Of a DNA stretch of 64,000 bases, positions 1-10,690 are shown piece by piece. Made by a program: the position numbers and the translations under genes. Location: NCBI GenBank assembly GCA_033032865.1, contig JAWHQI010000509.1, positions 372,001 to 436,000 of the forward strand. The letters are read 5' to 3'. The notes under the pieces are model-generated. The model ran no database searches, was not told the DNA's origin, and worked only from the letters and a program-made list of their open reading frames with translations. Source of the stretch: Dactylorhiza incarnata. Taxonomy: Eukaryota > Streptophyta > Magnoliopsida > Asparagales > Orchidaceae. How positions within the stretch are numbered: the first letter of the stretch is position 1; each line of letters starts with the position of its first letter.

Positions 1-2
1 GT

Positions 3-932
3 GATGACATTGATGAAGTAAAAGCCTTAAAGAAACACCTGGCACAAGAATTTGAGGTGAAAGATCTTGGCAAACTGAAGTATTTTCTGGGTATTGAAGT
101 TGCCAGATCTAAGAACGGCATTTTCATCTCTCAACGGAAGTACATTCTTGATCTCTTAAAACAAACGGGTCTGAGTGGGTGTAGACCTGCTGACACTCCC
201 ATGGAGGTTAACCACAATTTTGGAAGAAATGATGGCGATCCTATAGAAGATGTTAAAGGTTATCAAAAACTTGTAGGGAGATTGATCTACTTGTCTCATA
301 CTCGACCTGACATTGCTTACGCCGTTGGAGTTGTGAGTCAATACATGCACTCTCCGAGGGCCAGACATCTTGATGATGTCCATCGGATCTTGAGATACTT
401 GAAAACTTCACCTGGAAGAGGAATCCTTTTCACCTCCAATTCTGACCTGAAGATCGAAGTTTATACTGATGCTGACTGGGCAGGAAGTGTTGCATATAGA
501 CGATCCACGCCTGGGTATTGTTCGTTTATCGGTGGGAATCTTGTCACTTGGAGAAGCAAGAAGCAACAAGTCGTCTCCAGGTCAAGTGCTGAAGCTGAAT
601 TTCGTGCCATGGCACATGGCATTTGTGAAGGACTCTGGCTGCGCTCCCTCATGAGTGATCTGGGGTTGAGTGAAACTGCTCCTATTCGGTTGTACTGCGA
701 CAACAAGGCTGCCATTAGCATTGCCAACAATCCTGTTCAGCATGATCGCACAAAACACATTGAGGTGGACAGACATTTCATTAAGGAACACATTGAGAAG
801 AAGATCATATGTATTCCCTTTGTTCCCTCAGAGGGCCAACTTGCAGATATTCTTACAAAGAGTCTTGGGGCAAATCTTCACTATGGCTTGATTGACAAGT
901 TGGGCATGAAAAATATAACATGCCCAACTTGA
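3..932 (+). CDS. copia RT C-terminus and RNase H (partial, no 5' end)
   Basis: The frame is open from base 3, so the GTG at 57 is only an internal valine codon and not a start. Residues just inside the edge (DDIDEVK) fit the segment after the YVDD box of copia RT. Next come KDLGKLKYFLGIEV, then SHTRPDIAYAVGVVSQ, then the RNase H domain with its acidic residues visible in EVYTDADWAGS, SSAEAEF and CDNKAAI, a TKHIEVDRHF segment and the terminal QLADILTKSL block. No stop or frameshift is seen in about 310 codons, so this end of the element has little damage. The role is reverse transcription and RNA degradation inside the virus-like particle. Confidence 0.92.
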   Translation, partial: DDIDEVKALKKHLAQEFEVKDLGKLKYFLGIEVARSKNGIFISQRKYILDLLKQTGLSGCRPADTPMEVNHNFGRNDGDPIEDVKGYQKLVGRLIYLSHTRPDIAYAVGVVSQYMHSPRARHLDDVHRILRYLKTSPGRGILFTSNSDLKIEVYTDADWAGSVAYRRSTPGYCSFIGGNLVTWRSKKQQVVSRSSAEAEFRAMAHGICEGLWLRSLMSDLGLSETAPIRLYCDNKAAISIANNPVQHDRTKHIEVDRHFIKEHIEKKIICIPFVPSEGQLADILTKSLGANLHYGLIDKLGMKNITCPT

Positions 933-940
933 GTGGGAGT
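931..940 (+). other. Polypurine tract of the copia element
   Basis: TGAGTGGGAG lies directly before the LTR start TGTTAG and overlaps the pol stop codon. This is the usual place and composition of the plus-strand primer in plant copia elements. Confidence 0.8.
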
Positions 941-1062
941 GTTAGAATTTATGTTAATTTTAATTTGCTTGGTGTGCCTTTAGCCTTGTACTCTCCCCTC
1001 ACTATATAAGAGGGGGTGCTTATTAGTTTGGGTAATATATGCTATTTTACGGAGTTTTAACA
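941..1062 (+). repeat. 3' LTR of the copia element (~122 bp)
   Basis: It begins TGTTAGAATT and most plausibly ends TTTTAACA at 1062, giving TG...CA ends. A TATA motif (ACTATATAAG) lies at 1001-1010. The right end is inferred because the matching 5' LTR is outside the window. Confidence 0.7.
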
Positions 1063-1249
1063 GATATATTGTTTTTATGATGCTTGTTTTCTTAAATCTT
1101 CTCTATGTTTTTAGAGGATTATATGAAATGTTATTTTGTATGAAGGTCATCATTACATGAATGTAGTGATTGAGATGGTACCTTAGTTTATGATTGGAAT
1201 TTTTTTATATTGATTATTACTTATATTAAAATAATAATAAAAATTCAAA

Positions 1250-1336
1250 AACGTTTCCCGTATCCGTATTTTTTTAAAAATCACGTTTCCCGTATCCGTT
1301 TCGTATCGTATCCCGTATCCCGTTTCCGTCCCGGTG
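1250..1336 (+). repeat. Short degenerate CCCGTATCCGT repeats
   Basis: Several imperfect copies of TTTCCCGTATCCGT and CGTATCCCGTATCC lie in about 90 bp just upstream of the minisatellite. No coding role is visible. Confidence 0.6.
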
Positions 1337-1409
1337 CAACGTAGTACGAGTGACAGGATACCATTCACAATTCCTGTAATAGATTCCGCGGGCCTCCGGC
1401 CCGAACCAA

Positions 1410-1649
1410 GGCGACATTTGTCGTGGGGGCGACATTTATTGTGGGGGGCGACATTTGTCGTGGGGGCGATATTTGTCGTGGGGGCGACATTTTTCGTGGA
1501 GGCGACATTTTTCGTGGGGGCTAAACTTGTCGAGGGCGGCGACATTTGTCGTGGGGCGACATTTGTCGTGGGGGGCGACATTTGTCGTGGAGAGCGACAT
1601 TTGTCGTGGGGGGCGATATTTGTCGGGGGGGGCGACAATTGTGTTGTCC
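1410..1649 (+). repeat. Minisatellite, ~18-20 bp unit, 12-13 copies
   Basis: The unit is GGCGACATTTGTCGTGGG with small variants (GATATTT, TTTTTCG, extra G). Most units hold the inverted repeat CGACA-TT-TGTCG, so the single strand can form a row of small hairpins. Overlapping reading frames on both strands through the array are products of the repeat and not genes. Confidence 0.92.
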
Positions 1650-3170
1650 ATGTTACGAAAATAGGTTTTAATTCTAGAGAAACCTTTGGAATGAGCCGCT
1701 TAATGACTAACTATGCAGGACATATATCAAGAGTAGAAAATCCAGGGGTGTAACCAAACTTCATCACAATACCCATGTAAAAGGCTAAACCTATATTCAT
1801 TCCTGGCTACTATGAATATCAAAATTTTCAAAGCTATAGATATGGCATGAAATAGATTTTGTTGATTTTAAGGAGAGGTAGAGATGTTGGATTTTATGTA
1901 CCTTTAATTCACTATTAAAAGAAGTATGACCACATGCCTGGAAGTTGAAATGGCTTCTCCCCTGCATCATTTCCTAAGCATTGAAGTTGTTAGTAAAAAA
2001 TTAGTAAGAAAAATTTAGATGCTAAGCCTGGATAGACATCAAGCTGAAATAGTCTTCACCTTCTACTATCATCAAAGAAACAATTGGTGCAAGGTTTCCA
2101 CCATAGTAATCTCCAGCAATATAGAGAGGATTTGAGAAAAAATCTTTTAGTGATTTGTATATCGCCGTAGAATCATGCATGAATGAAATGGGAATTTACG
2201 AATGCTTCTCTGTAGACAATTGGTTTATCTCAAGTGATCAAGTATCATTAATAAATGGGAATGATTAATTATTAAAGTAAAATCTGAAAAAATTCAATTC
2301 ATAGGGTGAACATAAAAATATATTAACATTTGTATATACATTTACAGAGTTTTAAAAAAATAGTTATGCTGCCTAAAAATGAAATAAAATGAAGTAACAA
2401 ATTTCAGTTAAAAAAAGACCGCGCCTTTATGCTTAAAAATAAATTAAAGAGATGGAACAATTAAATCATTTTGAAGTCTGTATAACTGGTAGAGGGAAGA
2501 CCTTCAATAGAAAAATCAATCAAATACAAAATTTGAATTTCTGAACATGTAGAGTGATCTAAAAGCTTGATTAGAAAATGCATAAATAATGATAGATAAC
2601 TTTATTTTCTTCTATTTTCGGGCATGCATAAATGAAATGTTAAAATGAAACCAATTTAAATGTTATTGAAACAAAACTACCAAAAATAAGTGTCATGAAC
2701 TAAAGTGATGTTAAGCATTCAGCATGGCAAACTTCATAAAGTAGGCCCCCAGTCCAGAACCCACAAAAAACTGTCACATAAAGCCTGCTTAGGTCAACCA
2801 AAATAAGACCTCGCGGTCGCCGTCATCCACGCCCGAAATCTTGCTCCTTCCCCTTAGCCAAATCCTCTCCAGAATCCCTCACCGCCGCTCTCCTCCTGAT
2901 CCGAAGCCTCGACAAATGCCTCTCCTGAAGCCCTGGCAGTGGCGTGGCTTCGCCGTTAGTCGAGAGAGCCACTTCCATTGAGGTCCACTCCAGCCGCCGC
3001 TCGCAAGAAGACGGTTCAACCATCGATGGAGGAGTTCATCGTGAAGGCGAGGCTTAGTGCGGTGATCCTTCTACCATCCGCTCAGGTCCCCGCGTTGCAT
3101 TATGGTCTCCCTCAAATCCTTCTACCATCCGCTCGCATAAACAACCTACCAATCATTCTATCCGCCCTCT
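1650..3170. other. No gene recognised
   Basis: It is A+T-rich to about 2800 with no long frame. From 2800 to 3170 it is G+C-richer, and AATCCTTCTACCATCCGCTC-like sequence occurs twice about 51 bp apart (near 3066 and 3117). No coding homology is seen. Confidence 0.5.
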
Positions 3171-3172
3171 CT

Positions 3173-3465
3173 CGGCCCTCGGCCTCGTGATCAAGAGGAG
3201 TGGTGATCCTCCTCTTCTTCACAGTTCTTGGTTGGTGCTTGCCTCTCTCCGCCTTCATGCATGCCACCGTAATGTATATATAATATAAATATATATTATA
3301 ATACTTCCTCGTGATTTGCATGCATGGAGGAGAAATCAAAGTTCCTTTTTTTTCTTTCTTGGCACATGGGCTGCTACAGGTAAGTCAAGATTCTCTTTTT
3401 TTTTATTTGTAACATCACGTGGAGTGCATGGGTGGGTGGATGTTTGAAACCAAATCAACTCAACA
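3173..3465 (-). repeat. Truncated 3' LTR of the minus-strand copia
   Basis: It is nearly identical to 5408-5698 and ends at the same CAACTCAACA border (TGTTGAGTTG on the minus strand). The part matching 4845-5407 is missing. A purine-rich stretch on the minus strand just inside (AAGGTGGTGAT) could be the polypurine tract. Confidence 0.85.
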
Positions 3466-4019
3466 ATCACCACCTTGTTTTGGATTTCAAACATCACTTT
3501 CTGCACAAAGCATCTCTGCACGAAGCACTGTCTGCACCAAACACCAGTCTGCACGAAGCACCAATCTGCATGAAGCACCACCTCATGCCTGAGGCGTCAG
3601 CCGACTTGTGGCAAGTCGAACTTCATCTCTGCTCTGGTTTACCTGTGGGATGTCGACACACCCGGATCGCAAAAACTGACTCGCCAAATCAGAGTCACAG
3701 AAGGGCGATCCACTGCACCACCTCGACCATCCACCATATCACCCGCAGAAATCATGAGTACACCACTTCGCATCGTGGTCCCCATCAGCCGGTATATACT
3801 ACTGCACTGCACAGCTCTCAAGAGCACGGTACACCCTCACTTCACCGTCAGGATTCCACCCAGGCCACCCAACTGTAGCCACTTAAGTCCAATATGCTTA
3901 ACGACGTCGAATCCCTACGCAACTTGGGCATTATATGCACCCTCTCAAGCTTGCGCACAACCCCATCATGCATCCTCATGTCACTCATCCCTGTCCCCGT
4001 GACCTCGTAACTCGAGTCG

Positions 4020-4696
4020 TCACCTCCAGAGAACAAAACATTGATGCATCATAGCAATTGTGTTGCGACACACCAGGATCCAACATCCAGCTGTCAGAGT
4101 CGCTCTGACTCTCAGTGATGGCGAGGACATCATCACTCTGCACCCTGACCCAACGTCACTCAGTCCGCACCCTGGCCTCGAGGCCTTTTCGCACGCTGCG
4201 AACTCGCTCTCCTGTGTGACCGCACTGCCTGCAATGGTTACAAACCATACCCTCCTTTGGCCTAGATCGAGATCGTGCTCGCTCAATCCCTTGCCAAACT
4301 GCCTCACCTTACCCTTCACTGCTGCCAAGATATGACCGCCCCCAGGAGTAGGGCCCTTAGACATCTATCTGGATAGCACCGCGATCGTGACCTCCTCTAG
4401 CTCCATTGTATCCTTCTCATACAAGAGCTTTGTCACCAAGGCCGGTAAGTCTTGGTGAGCGAGGTAAGAAGTGATAAGATCTTCACGTCTTCCTCCGTAT
4501 CTGCGCCAACTGCCTTTAATTGACACAAAAAACCTCTGAACACAATTTGGTGTTCCCACAGATTGTCTCCTCCCTGTAACATATCAACATGCAGCATGAC
4601 CCTCTCATGGACTTGCATCCTCCATAGGTCAAACTCGCCACTACCGTTGAAATTCTTCACTGAAAAACTGTTCAGATTTGCGTTCTTCCCTGTCAT
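4020..4696 (-). pseudogene. Copia gag and protease-region remnant
   Basis: Read on the minus strand, the protein starts at the ATG at 4696 with MTGKNANLN and a FNGS...FDLWRMQV segment typical of copia gag, followed by a YLAHQDLPALVTKLLYE segment in another frame. Further down (about 4340-4020) a degraded zinc knuckle (CNHCRQCGHTGE) and a segment resembling the SWILDSGAS protease start can be traced. Several frame changes are needed, so it is non-coding now. It lies just downstream of the primer-binding site, as expected for gag. Confidence 0.75.
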
Positions 4697-4830
4697 GGTT
4701 GTCCTCTGGCATGACTAGGAGACCTGATTAATTCAAAGGTCGAATTTGAAAGGATGGGGAGCGGACCTAGTCGTCACCCACCGCAGTCAAAAACTTCCCC
4801 GAATTTCGAATCAGTCGCCTACAGAACCTA

Positions 4831-4842
4831 GCTCTAGTACCA
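4831..4842 (-). other. Primer-binding site (initiator-Met type, degenerate)
   Basis: On the minus strand it reads TGGTACTAGAGC, close to the usual TGGTATCAGAGC. It lies 2 bases from the LTR end at 4845. Confidence 0.75.
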
Positions 4843-4844
4843 CT

Positions 4845-5698
4845 TGTTGGGGATAACGCGGAATCCATCCCCCGGTCGCAACCAAATTAATACAGGGCGA
4901 CACAAAAACGCACAACAATCTGAACCACGCACTGCGTATATAAAAATATTCAACTGCAATATTCATATATGAAGAAGTATACCAACGCCCGTTACAGAAA
5001 AACGCCGCGGAGAAGCCGGACTCGCTCGATCCGCGGGAGAGAGAACAATCTTAACTGCAATCCGCTAGCACAGCGGACGCACAAGGTTCGTGACAGAACG
5101 AACCTTCGTCGTCGTTAGACGACCCACCACCACCGGAGAAGCACTCCACCGAGACGTACTTGGCCTTGCCGCGCCTACGCAGCCCGCCATCGTGTCTCCG
5201 CCAACCATAAACTCGTCACACCCGCTCCAGCCCGTCGCAGCCTTGCCGCACACGTCGCAGCCCGCCACAGCCTTGTCGCACTCATTGCAGCCCGCCACCG
5301 CCTTGCCGCACTTGTTGCAGCCCGGCGCCGCCTCGCCGCACCAACATCCGCCGGCTTACTCCCGCCGACATGCTCCGGCGATCGCCGGCGCCGAAAGGCG
5401 CCGGCCACGGCCCTCGGCCTCGTGATCAAGAGGAGTGGTGATCCTCTTCTTCACAGTTCTTGGTTGGTGCTTGCCTCTCTCCGCCTTCATGCATGCCACC
5501 GTAATGTATATATAATATAAATATATATTATAATACTTCCTCGTGATTTGCATGCATGGAGGAGAAATCAAAGTTCATTTGTTTTTCTTTCTTGACACAT
5601 GGGCTGCTACAGGTAAGTCAAGATTCTCTTTTTTTTTATTTGTAACATCACGTGGAGTGCATGGGTGGGTGGATGTTTGAAACCAAATCAACTCAACA
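4845..5698 (-). repeat. 5' LTR (~850 bp) of the minus-strand copia
   Basis: On the plus strand it runs from TGTTGGGGAT to CAACTCAACA, so both ends are TG...CA in the minus reading. The right third is shared with 3173-3465. Confidence 0.82.
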
Positions 5699-6346
5699 CT
5701 TCCTCCCTACCTGATCTTGCACAAGAATCCCTAATTTCCCTTCATTCGTTCTTTCTTCCCCTCCTACCTAAAATCCCCACCCACATTTCATCTATTTCCA
5801 AAAAACCAGGTGCAAAGGAGGATCCGAAGGTCATTTAGGTTTTGAATTGTAATTTTTATTAGTGTTGTAGTTTGAAGGTGTGCTAACAGTTTATTATGTG
5901 GTGATGCATTGTCTGAGCAAGCAGCAGTGGATTCAATTATGAAATTTGTGAAGCAGGAAAAAAGAAGGGATATTTAATTCTTCTGTCTGCCACAAATTTC
6001 TTCAGAATATAGTAAGTGATCTTCAAAACTTATTGATATAATTAGCCTAGGTGCAGAAGCATTAGTTGTGGTAATTGTTCAGGGCTTTTTGCTAACTGAC
6101 CACATATGTATTAGTGTTTTGTCTTTCACATCACCCTGAATCTTATTTCAGTCTGTGCTAATTAGAGCTGAACACTGATTGCTGGAGTTGTGTGTGTATT
6201 TTTTTGAGAATTAAAGTTTCAATATGTGGTTTATTGTGCCTTTTATATAAAGTTATAAATTAAACAGTTGATAACTTCAACAAATGTGGTTCGCTGTTAC
6301 TTTTGTGATAAAATAATGTAGGTTATGTGAATGCGAATTGATACAT
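5699..6346. other. No gene recognised
   Basis: A+T-rich sequence with no open frame above background and no transposon terminus that I can identify. Confidence 0.5.
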
Positions 6347-6447
6347 TAAATGGGCTTTTTGCGATATTTATGATCACCTAAATGGGCTTTTTACATGTGA
6401 TATTTATGATCAATAAATGGGCTTTTTGCGATATTTATCATAAATAT
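6347..6447 (+). repeat. Three tandem copies of a ~33-38 bp unit
   Basis: AAATGGGCTTTTTGCGATATTTATGATCA-like units start near 6347, 6379 and 6414. The second carries a small insertion (ACATGT). Confidence 0.85.
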
Positions 6448-7794
6448 TGTAGAAGAAGAGGGGGACATGAGGGATATTTTACTGTTACACCATTCTGCAT
6501 TTGAGTTTCTTCATAGTATAAAGATAAAGATATAGACGATCTCGTTGATCGTGCTGACTCTTTTTATTCGCTCGCTCCGGCTCCACACTCATAGTGTCAT
6601 TTTGGCTGAAATTGATTGGTGTAGGACGAAAATTTGAAAACCTACTCCGGAGAGAATCATTTCTCCGGAGAGTGCATAAATGATCATCTAGATATCTACG
6701 GAAATCAACATAGTATAAATAATCTTTCGTGGAGATCAAAATTACGCTCTGCAGAAACCGGTAGAGCATAAATAATCTCCTAGGAAGAGCTCCTTCAAAT
6801 TTTATGGGTTTCCAACGGCCTCGCAGAAGATCAATATTTTATGGCGCGATCAAGACGGCCATGTTTCCATATTTTGGAGATGGAGCCAGTCCCCAAAATT
6901 TTGTCAACCAAAAGCTTATGAACCAACGGCTTATGATTTGGATTTTGATCATCTTAGGCTTCATTTGGCGCGGAGTTTGGAGCAGTCGGCGGGAGGAGAC
7001 GGGCCGCGGCACAAAACGGAGAGGGACGCCGCAGCTCGAAATGGAGCGGTTTGCTCCATTTCTCAGGGCGCGGCGGGAGGAGACGCGGCACCAAATGAAG
7101 CCTTAGCTTATTAATCCAACTATTTTATAACCAAATGTGCACCAGCCACCAAACTGTGCACTGATATGAATGTCAATGCAACCTACAGCGATACTTTTAA
7201 CACTGGACAATATCGATTTTATTTTATTTAAATATTATGATTTGAAACTAGACTAAAATAAGATTAATTAGGAAATATAAACTAAAAATATATGAATAAT
7301 GACAATAAAATATAAATAATTTGGATGAGTCGTTCTTGTAGTGAAAGCTAGGAGATATCGTCGCCATCTATTGCGATTCATTTAGGCTCAGTTTGGTTCT
7401 GCTGATGCTACTGAAAAAGTAGCTTATAGAAATTGAGGCTTTGTTTGTTTACGCTGAGCCTCTCCGGCGCGGAATTCCTAAAACGAGGTAAGCATAAAAA
7501 TAGGTTTTTGCGAGGGATGAATCGTAACACCGCGGGTTTAAAATAATCCGGGCGTAGGCTATTTTTCAGACGCAGGGGCGACTGGGCGAGCTCCTTTTCG
7601 AATGCCGCGTCTGGCGTCTTGCTCGTTATTCCTCGACGAAAAGTCGAAACCTCGACGCAGCGCTGGAGCTCTTTCTTCCTCGACATGGCGGAGCTACTTC
7701 TTCCTTGATCTAGATGTCGCCATCATCATCTTCCCGATCCAGACGATGCATCCTCGCCGCCCGAAGCCTCTTCTTCTACAAGTGAACTTTTTAT
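6448..7794. other. No gene recognised
   Basis: Mixed composition. A small inverted motif (CTCCGGAGAGAATCATTTCT) lies near 6645-6680. Reading frames here show no family motif and are treated as chance. Confidence 0.5.
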
Positions 7795-8055
7795 TGTAAC
7801 GACCCAGAAGCCGGCGTCCGATCGGGACAACGTCCACCGATCTAGCCTCAACTGGCCTCGTTACCGGGCTGCAGCCCAAGCACCCCAACCCCTCTCCAGC
7901 CCTGTTGACGGGTTGTTGGTGGCCACAGCCTCCCTTTGATGTGATCCAGTTAAGCGCCCCTACGGGGACTTCCCAGGAGGTCACCCATCCCAAAATTGCT
8001 CCCATCCGAGCACGCTTAACTATATAGTTCTTTCACTTCTCAACACCAATTGAGC
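7795..8055 (-). mobile_element. Cassandra-like LTR carrying a 5S rRNA-derived segment, inverted copy
   Basis: This is the left arm of a head-to-head palindrome. Read on the minus strand it has a 5S-derived block (AGTTAAGCGTGCTCGG... GGATGGGTGACCTCCTGGGA), then a G+C-rich tail ending at 7795 in GGGTCGTTACA. Cassandra elements are short non-autonomous LTR retrotransposons known for 5S rRNA sequence in the LTR. The first ~12 bp present in the solo LTR at 53.9 kb are missing here. Confidence 0.82.
7969..8021 (-). promoter_or_regulatory. 5S-type internal Pol III promoter (A box to C box)
   Basis: On the minus strand the A-box region AGTTAAGCGTGCTCGG (8021-8006) and the C-box region GGATGGGTGACCTCCTGGGA are both present at about 5S spacing. 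Activity is inferred from the known Cassandra family and is not shown. Confidence 0.65.
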
Positions 8056-8057
8056 CA

Positions 8058-8323
8058 GCTCAATTGGTGTTGAGAAGTGAAAGAACTATATAGTTAAGCG
8101 TGCTCGGATGGGAGCAATTTCGGGATGGGTGACCTCCTGGGAAGTCCCCGTAGGGGCGCTTAACTGGATCACTTCTCATCAAAGGGAGGCTGTGGCCACC
8201 AACAACCCGCCAGCAGGGCTGCAGAGGGGTTGGGGTGCTTGGGCTGCAGCCCGGTAAAGAGGCCAGTTGAGGCTAGATCGGTGGACGTTGTCCTGATCGG
8301 ACGCCGGCTTCTGGGTCGTTGCA
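8058..8323 (+). mobile_element. Cassandra-like LTR, plus copy (right palindrome arm)
   Basis: It mirrors 7795-8055 across a 2-base centre and differs from it at only a few positions, so the pair is real and not an exact duplication artefact. It has the 5S-derived segment followed by the G+C-rich tail ending GGGTCGTTGCA. No internal domain, primer-binding site or target duplication is seen, so it is an LTR remnant and not a whole element. Confidence 0.82.
8092..8146 (+). promoter_or_regulatory. 5S-type internal Pol III promoter (A box to C box)
   Basis: AGTTAAGCGTGCTCGG begins at 8092 and GGATGGGTGACCTCCTGGGA lies at 8123-8142. Only the central and 3' part of a 5S gene is present, so this is a transposon promoter and not a 5S rRNA gene. 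Confidence 0.65.
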
Positions 8324-9499
8324 TTAGCCACCTGGAGTTCGACCTGAGCTATGCTTCTGTTCCTTTGTTTATGCTGCCAGTATGGGCGAAGAATGAGTAC
8401 GAGCTCGGACAGCCATATATAAGGCCTATGAATGGTTGTGCTTAAATACCCTAGAAGTGGCCAGGACGTGTCACTGCTATTGTTTGGCCACAATGGTGGT
8501 TCCCGTGGGCTTAGCTACCCTACGAATAAGTGTCTCAGTCATTAGTTGTACTTGATTACGATCGAGTGCTTATGTCTCGAGACTATGTGTTTGTTAAATT
8601 TATGTCGACGTAGTAGTTATGTGCACTTATTGTGACGATGATAATGATGATGACGAGTAGTGTATAGTTTGGTGTTTCCTACTACTAGCTTACTTCTTTT
8701 AGATGATATCTCTTACTCAATGTTAGTAGTATACAACGTTGGGTAAGTGAGTGTGGTCACCGCTCAGTTTGAAACAGTAGGTTATAAATATTGTTTAATT
8801 TATTATGCATATATATTGATAGTCTGCTAGCTGTACTTTCATTTCATTACTATGCATATTAATATCATCGTTTGCCATTATTGTATACATACTGTCTGTC
8901 ATTTTCTGCAGCATGATATTTCCCTCCCTTGAGCGTTAGAGCTTGGGGGGAGCGGGAAGAACCACTCAGTCTTTATGACTGACACTTTCCGTTGAACTAT
9001 TTTAGGCGGAGACTCCACCGATAGCAAAGCAACCGAAGCCGTAGGTGCTTCCAGAGCTATGATGTGGACTCAACGTGGACTTGACATGGAGATAGATGAC
9101 CTGCTGATGATCGTTGCTACTCTCAGCAACATCATTAGTCTTATAGTTCGCTCATTAGATTTACCAGTTATAGTATTTTATATATCAGCATTTATCCGGC
9201 TTGTCATATTACTTATGAGCCCCCAGACTTTCTATAGACTGTTGTACTTGGAATGTAGAGCCACTATGTCGTTGTTGTGGTTATTTCTCTCCTTATATTT
9301 CTTATATACTTTTGTGATCTACTACGTGGTTATTAATCTTCCGCAAGTACCTCTTTTCGCTACTGCTTATAGCGTACTCTAATTGGGATGTGTTCGCTTA
9401 GCACCATTGTCGGTTCGTAGTGTTAGGAGAGAATGATGGGAGAGGGTTGCGATGTTCATACCTCTACTCTTCCTTTATTCCCTTTTTTGTTGTGGATTG
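8324..9499. other. No gene recognised
   Basis: It may be LTR-like sequence upstream of the gag relic at 9.5 kb, but no boundary could be fixed. A hydrophobic 107-codon frame at 9059-9382 has no recognisable family. Confidence 0.4.
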
Positions 9500-9528
9500 G
9501 CGGTGGTGAACAATAAGATCCCCTTGTC

Positions 9529-10345
9529 GTGCCTAATTTCCGAAGGTCTTACATCCACCCGACCTTTCTTCTCCGGATCGAGATCCCTGTGTTCGACGAA
9601 ACCGACCCTCTCGGTTGGGTTACCCAACCCAAGCAGTTCTTCGACCTGCAGTCCACCCCAATCACCCAAAAGATTCCCATAGCCACTATCCACATGGAGG
9701 TTTCGACGCTCCAACCAATTCTTGATCTCACCTAGGCCACACTGAAAGAGGAACTCCTCCGCCACTACGACGCTCGTCAGGCGGATAATGCCTTTGAGTG
9801 CCTCATTTCCGTTCGTTTGTCCAACACCGTGTCCACCCAGATCGACGAGTTCATCGTCGTAGCTATGCCCGACTTAGCCCCCAATCACTACCTAGGGTAT
9901 TTTCTGGCGGGTCTGCAATCCCACCTCCGGGCGCGTCTCCGGGTCCACAACCCGTCTACTCTTTCCCGCGCCAACAGGCTCAGTACCTCGATGAGGAACT
10001 CTACACAGCTCCACCATCCTCCTCGATCAGGCCTCCCCACCAGTCGCCGCCTCTGCCACCGCCACAGTCGTTGCTTCTTCCTCGCATGGATCCCCTGCCC
10101 CCACCGGGATACATCTGCTAGGCCCGCTTCCACCACCGCAAGTTCAGCCTCCGCCGACACCCCGACGACCCCAACGCTTGTCTCACCAGCATCACATCAA
10201 TCTTCACCGCAAGGAGGGCCTCTGCTTTCGCTGTGAGCAACCTTACTCGCCCACCCTTGCCTACCCTCTCAAAAACCTGTGTATGTTGATTGGATCGGAA
10301 GATGACAGACCAGACTTCAATGATTTAGACCCACTGATGCTCTAA
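9529..10345 (+). pseudogene. gypsy gag pseudogene
   Basis: Segments WVTQPKQFFDLQ, KIPIATIHME, KEELLRHYDARQADNAFE and NHYLGYFLAGLQSHLRAR match the capsid part (retrotransposon gag domain) of chromovirus-type gag proteins. One in-frame TAG lies near 9733. The frame then runs to about 10236, with the zinc-knuckle remnant (GLCFRCEQPYSP) in another frame near 10216-10260. At least one stop and one frameshift make it non-coding. Confidence 0.82.
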
Positions 10346-10401
10346 TGACCCTTACGGAACTCAGACTTAAAGACAACGTCGATTTTCAAGCCAGGGGTAA
10401 T

Positions 10402-10690
10402 TGTTGCATGATGGTCCGTTAGACATCCTTCCTTTAAGGATTATCTTATTATTAGTAATGTATTATGTATTTCCCATTTTTGTCTTATATATTTATGTAT
10501 TTCCCTCTTTGTCCTGTGGTGTGGGGCTTCATCTATAAAAGGAGCCCTAGGCTTGGAGTATGATCATCTTGGAGTTTTAGTCTTGGTATCTATTTGGAGA
10601 GGGTGTATCCTTGAAGGCCCCAACTTCCAGGTGCTTGGTGGGAGCTTGCCTCTCGATTATATCTTTATTTCCATGCAATTATAAATTTGT
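10402..10690 (+). repeat. LTR-like tail of the gypsy remnant
   Basis: It starts near TGTTGCATGATGG after a purine-rich CCAGGGG tract and contains CTATAAAAGG. The right border is not defined because there is no second copy to compare. Confidence 0.5.

Larger units (their letters stand above)
1..1062 (+). mobile_element. Ty1/copia retrotransposon, 3' part (cut by window edge)
   Basis: The window opens inside the reverse transcriptase of a copia element. The reading frame runs through RNase H to a stop at 932, followed by a purine tract and a short LTR. The order RT, RNase H, polypurine tract, LTR on the plus strand is the usual copia 3' end. The 5' half, with gag, protease, integrase and most of RT, lies upstream of the window, so autonomy cannot be judged. 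The LTR is about 120 bp, similar in size to that of the complete copia at 29.4-33.9 kb, but the two LTR sequences are not obviously the same family. Confidence 0.93.
3173..5698 (-). mobile_element. Internally deleted copia-type LTR retrotransposon, minus strand
   Basis: The right LTR (4845-5698) is complete and the left LTR (3173-3465) is a truncated copy of its last ~290 bp. Between them is about 1.4 kb with a primer-binding site (4831-4842, minus strand) and only the beginning of gag plus degraded gag/protease. Integrase, RT and RNase H are absent. A solo LTR of a related family lies at 54.6-55.3 kb. Confidence 0.82.
9500..10690 (+). mobile_element. Ty3/gypsy remnant: gag plus 3' LTR-like tail
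   Basis: A gag relic (9529-10345) is followed directly by the pol-end/LTR border (AAGCCAGGGGTAAT near 10388) and an LTR-like stretch with a TATA motif (CTATAAAAGG near 10533). Protease, RT, RNase H and integrase have been lost by internal deletion. Confidence 0.75.

Noticed and set aside
1183..1753. Overlapping frames of up to 151 codons on both strands
   Set aside because: They are translations of the 18-20 bp minisatellite; several frames stay open because the repeat lacks stop codons.
3432..3878. 148-codon frame in the deleted copia internal region
   Set aside because: It is on the plus strand, opposite to the element, and contains repeated GCACGAAGCA-type sequence with no protein motif.
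8058..8323. A 5S rRNA gene
   Set aside because: Only the central and 3' part of 5S is present, it has diverged, and it sits inside an LTR; the 5' third of the gene is missing.
9059..9382. 107-codon hydrophobic frame that could be a small membrane protein
   Set aside because: No homology pattern, atypical for a plant gene, and it lies in sequence that looks like part of a decayed LTR element.
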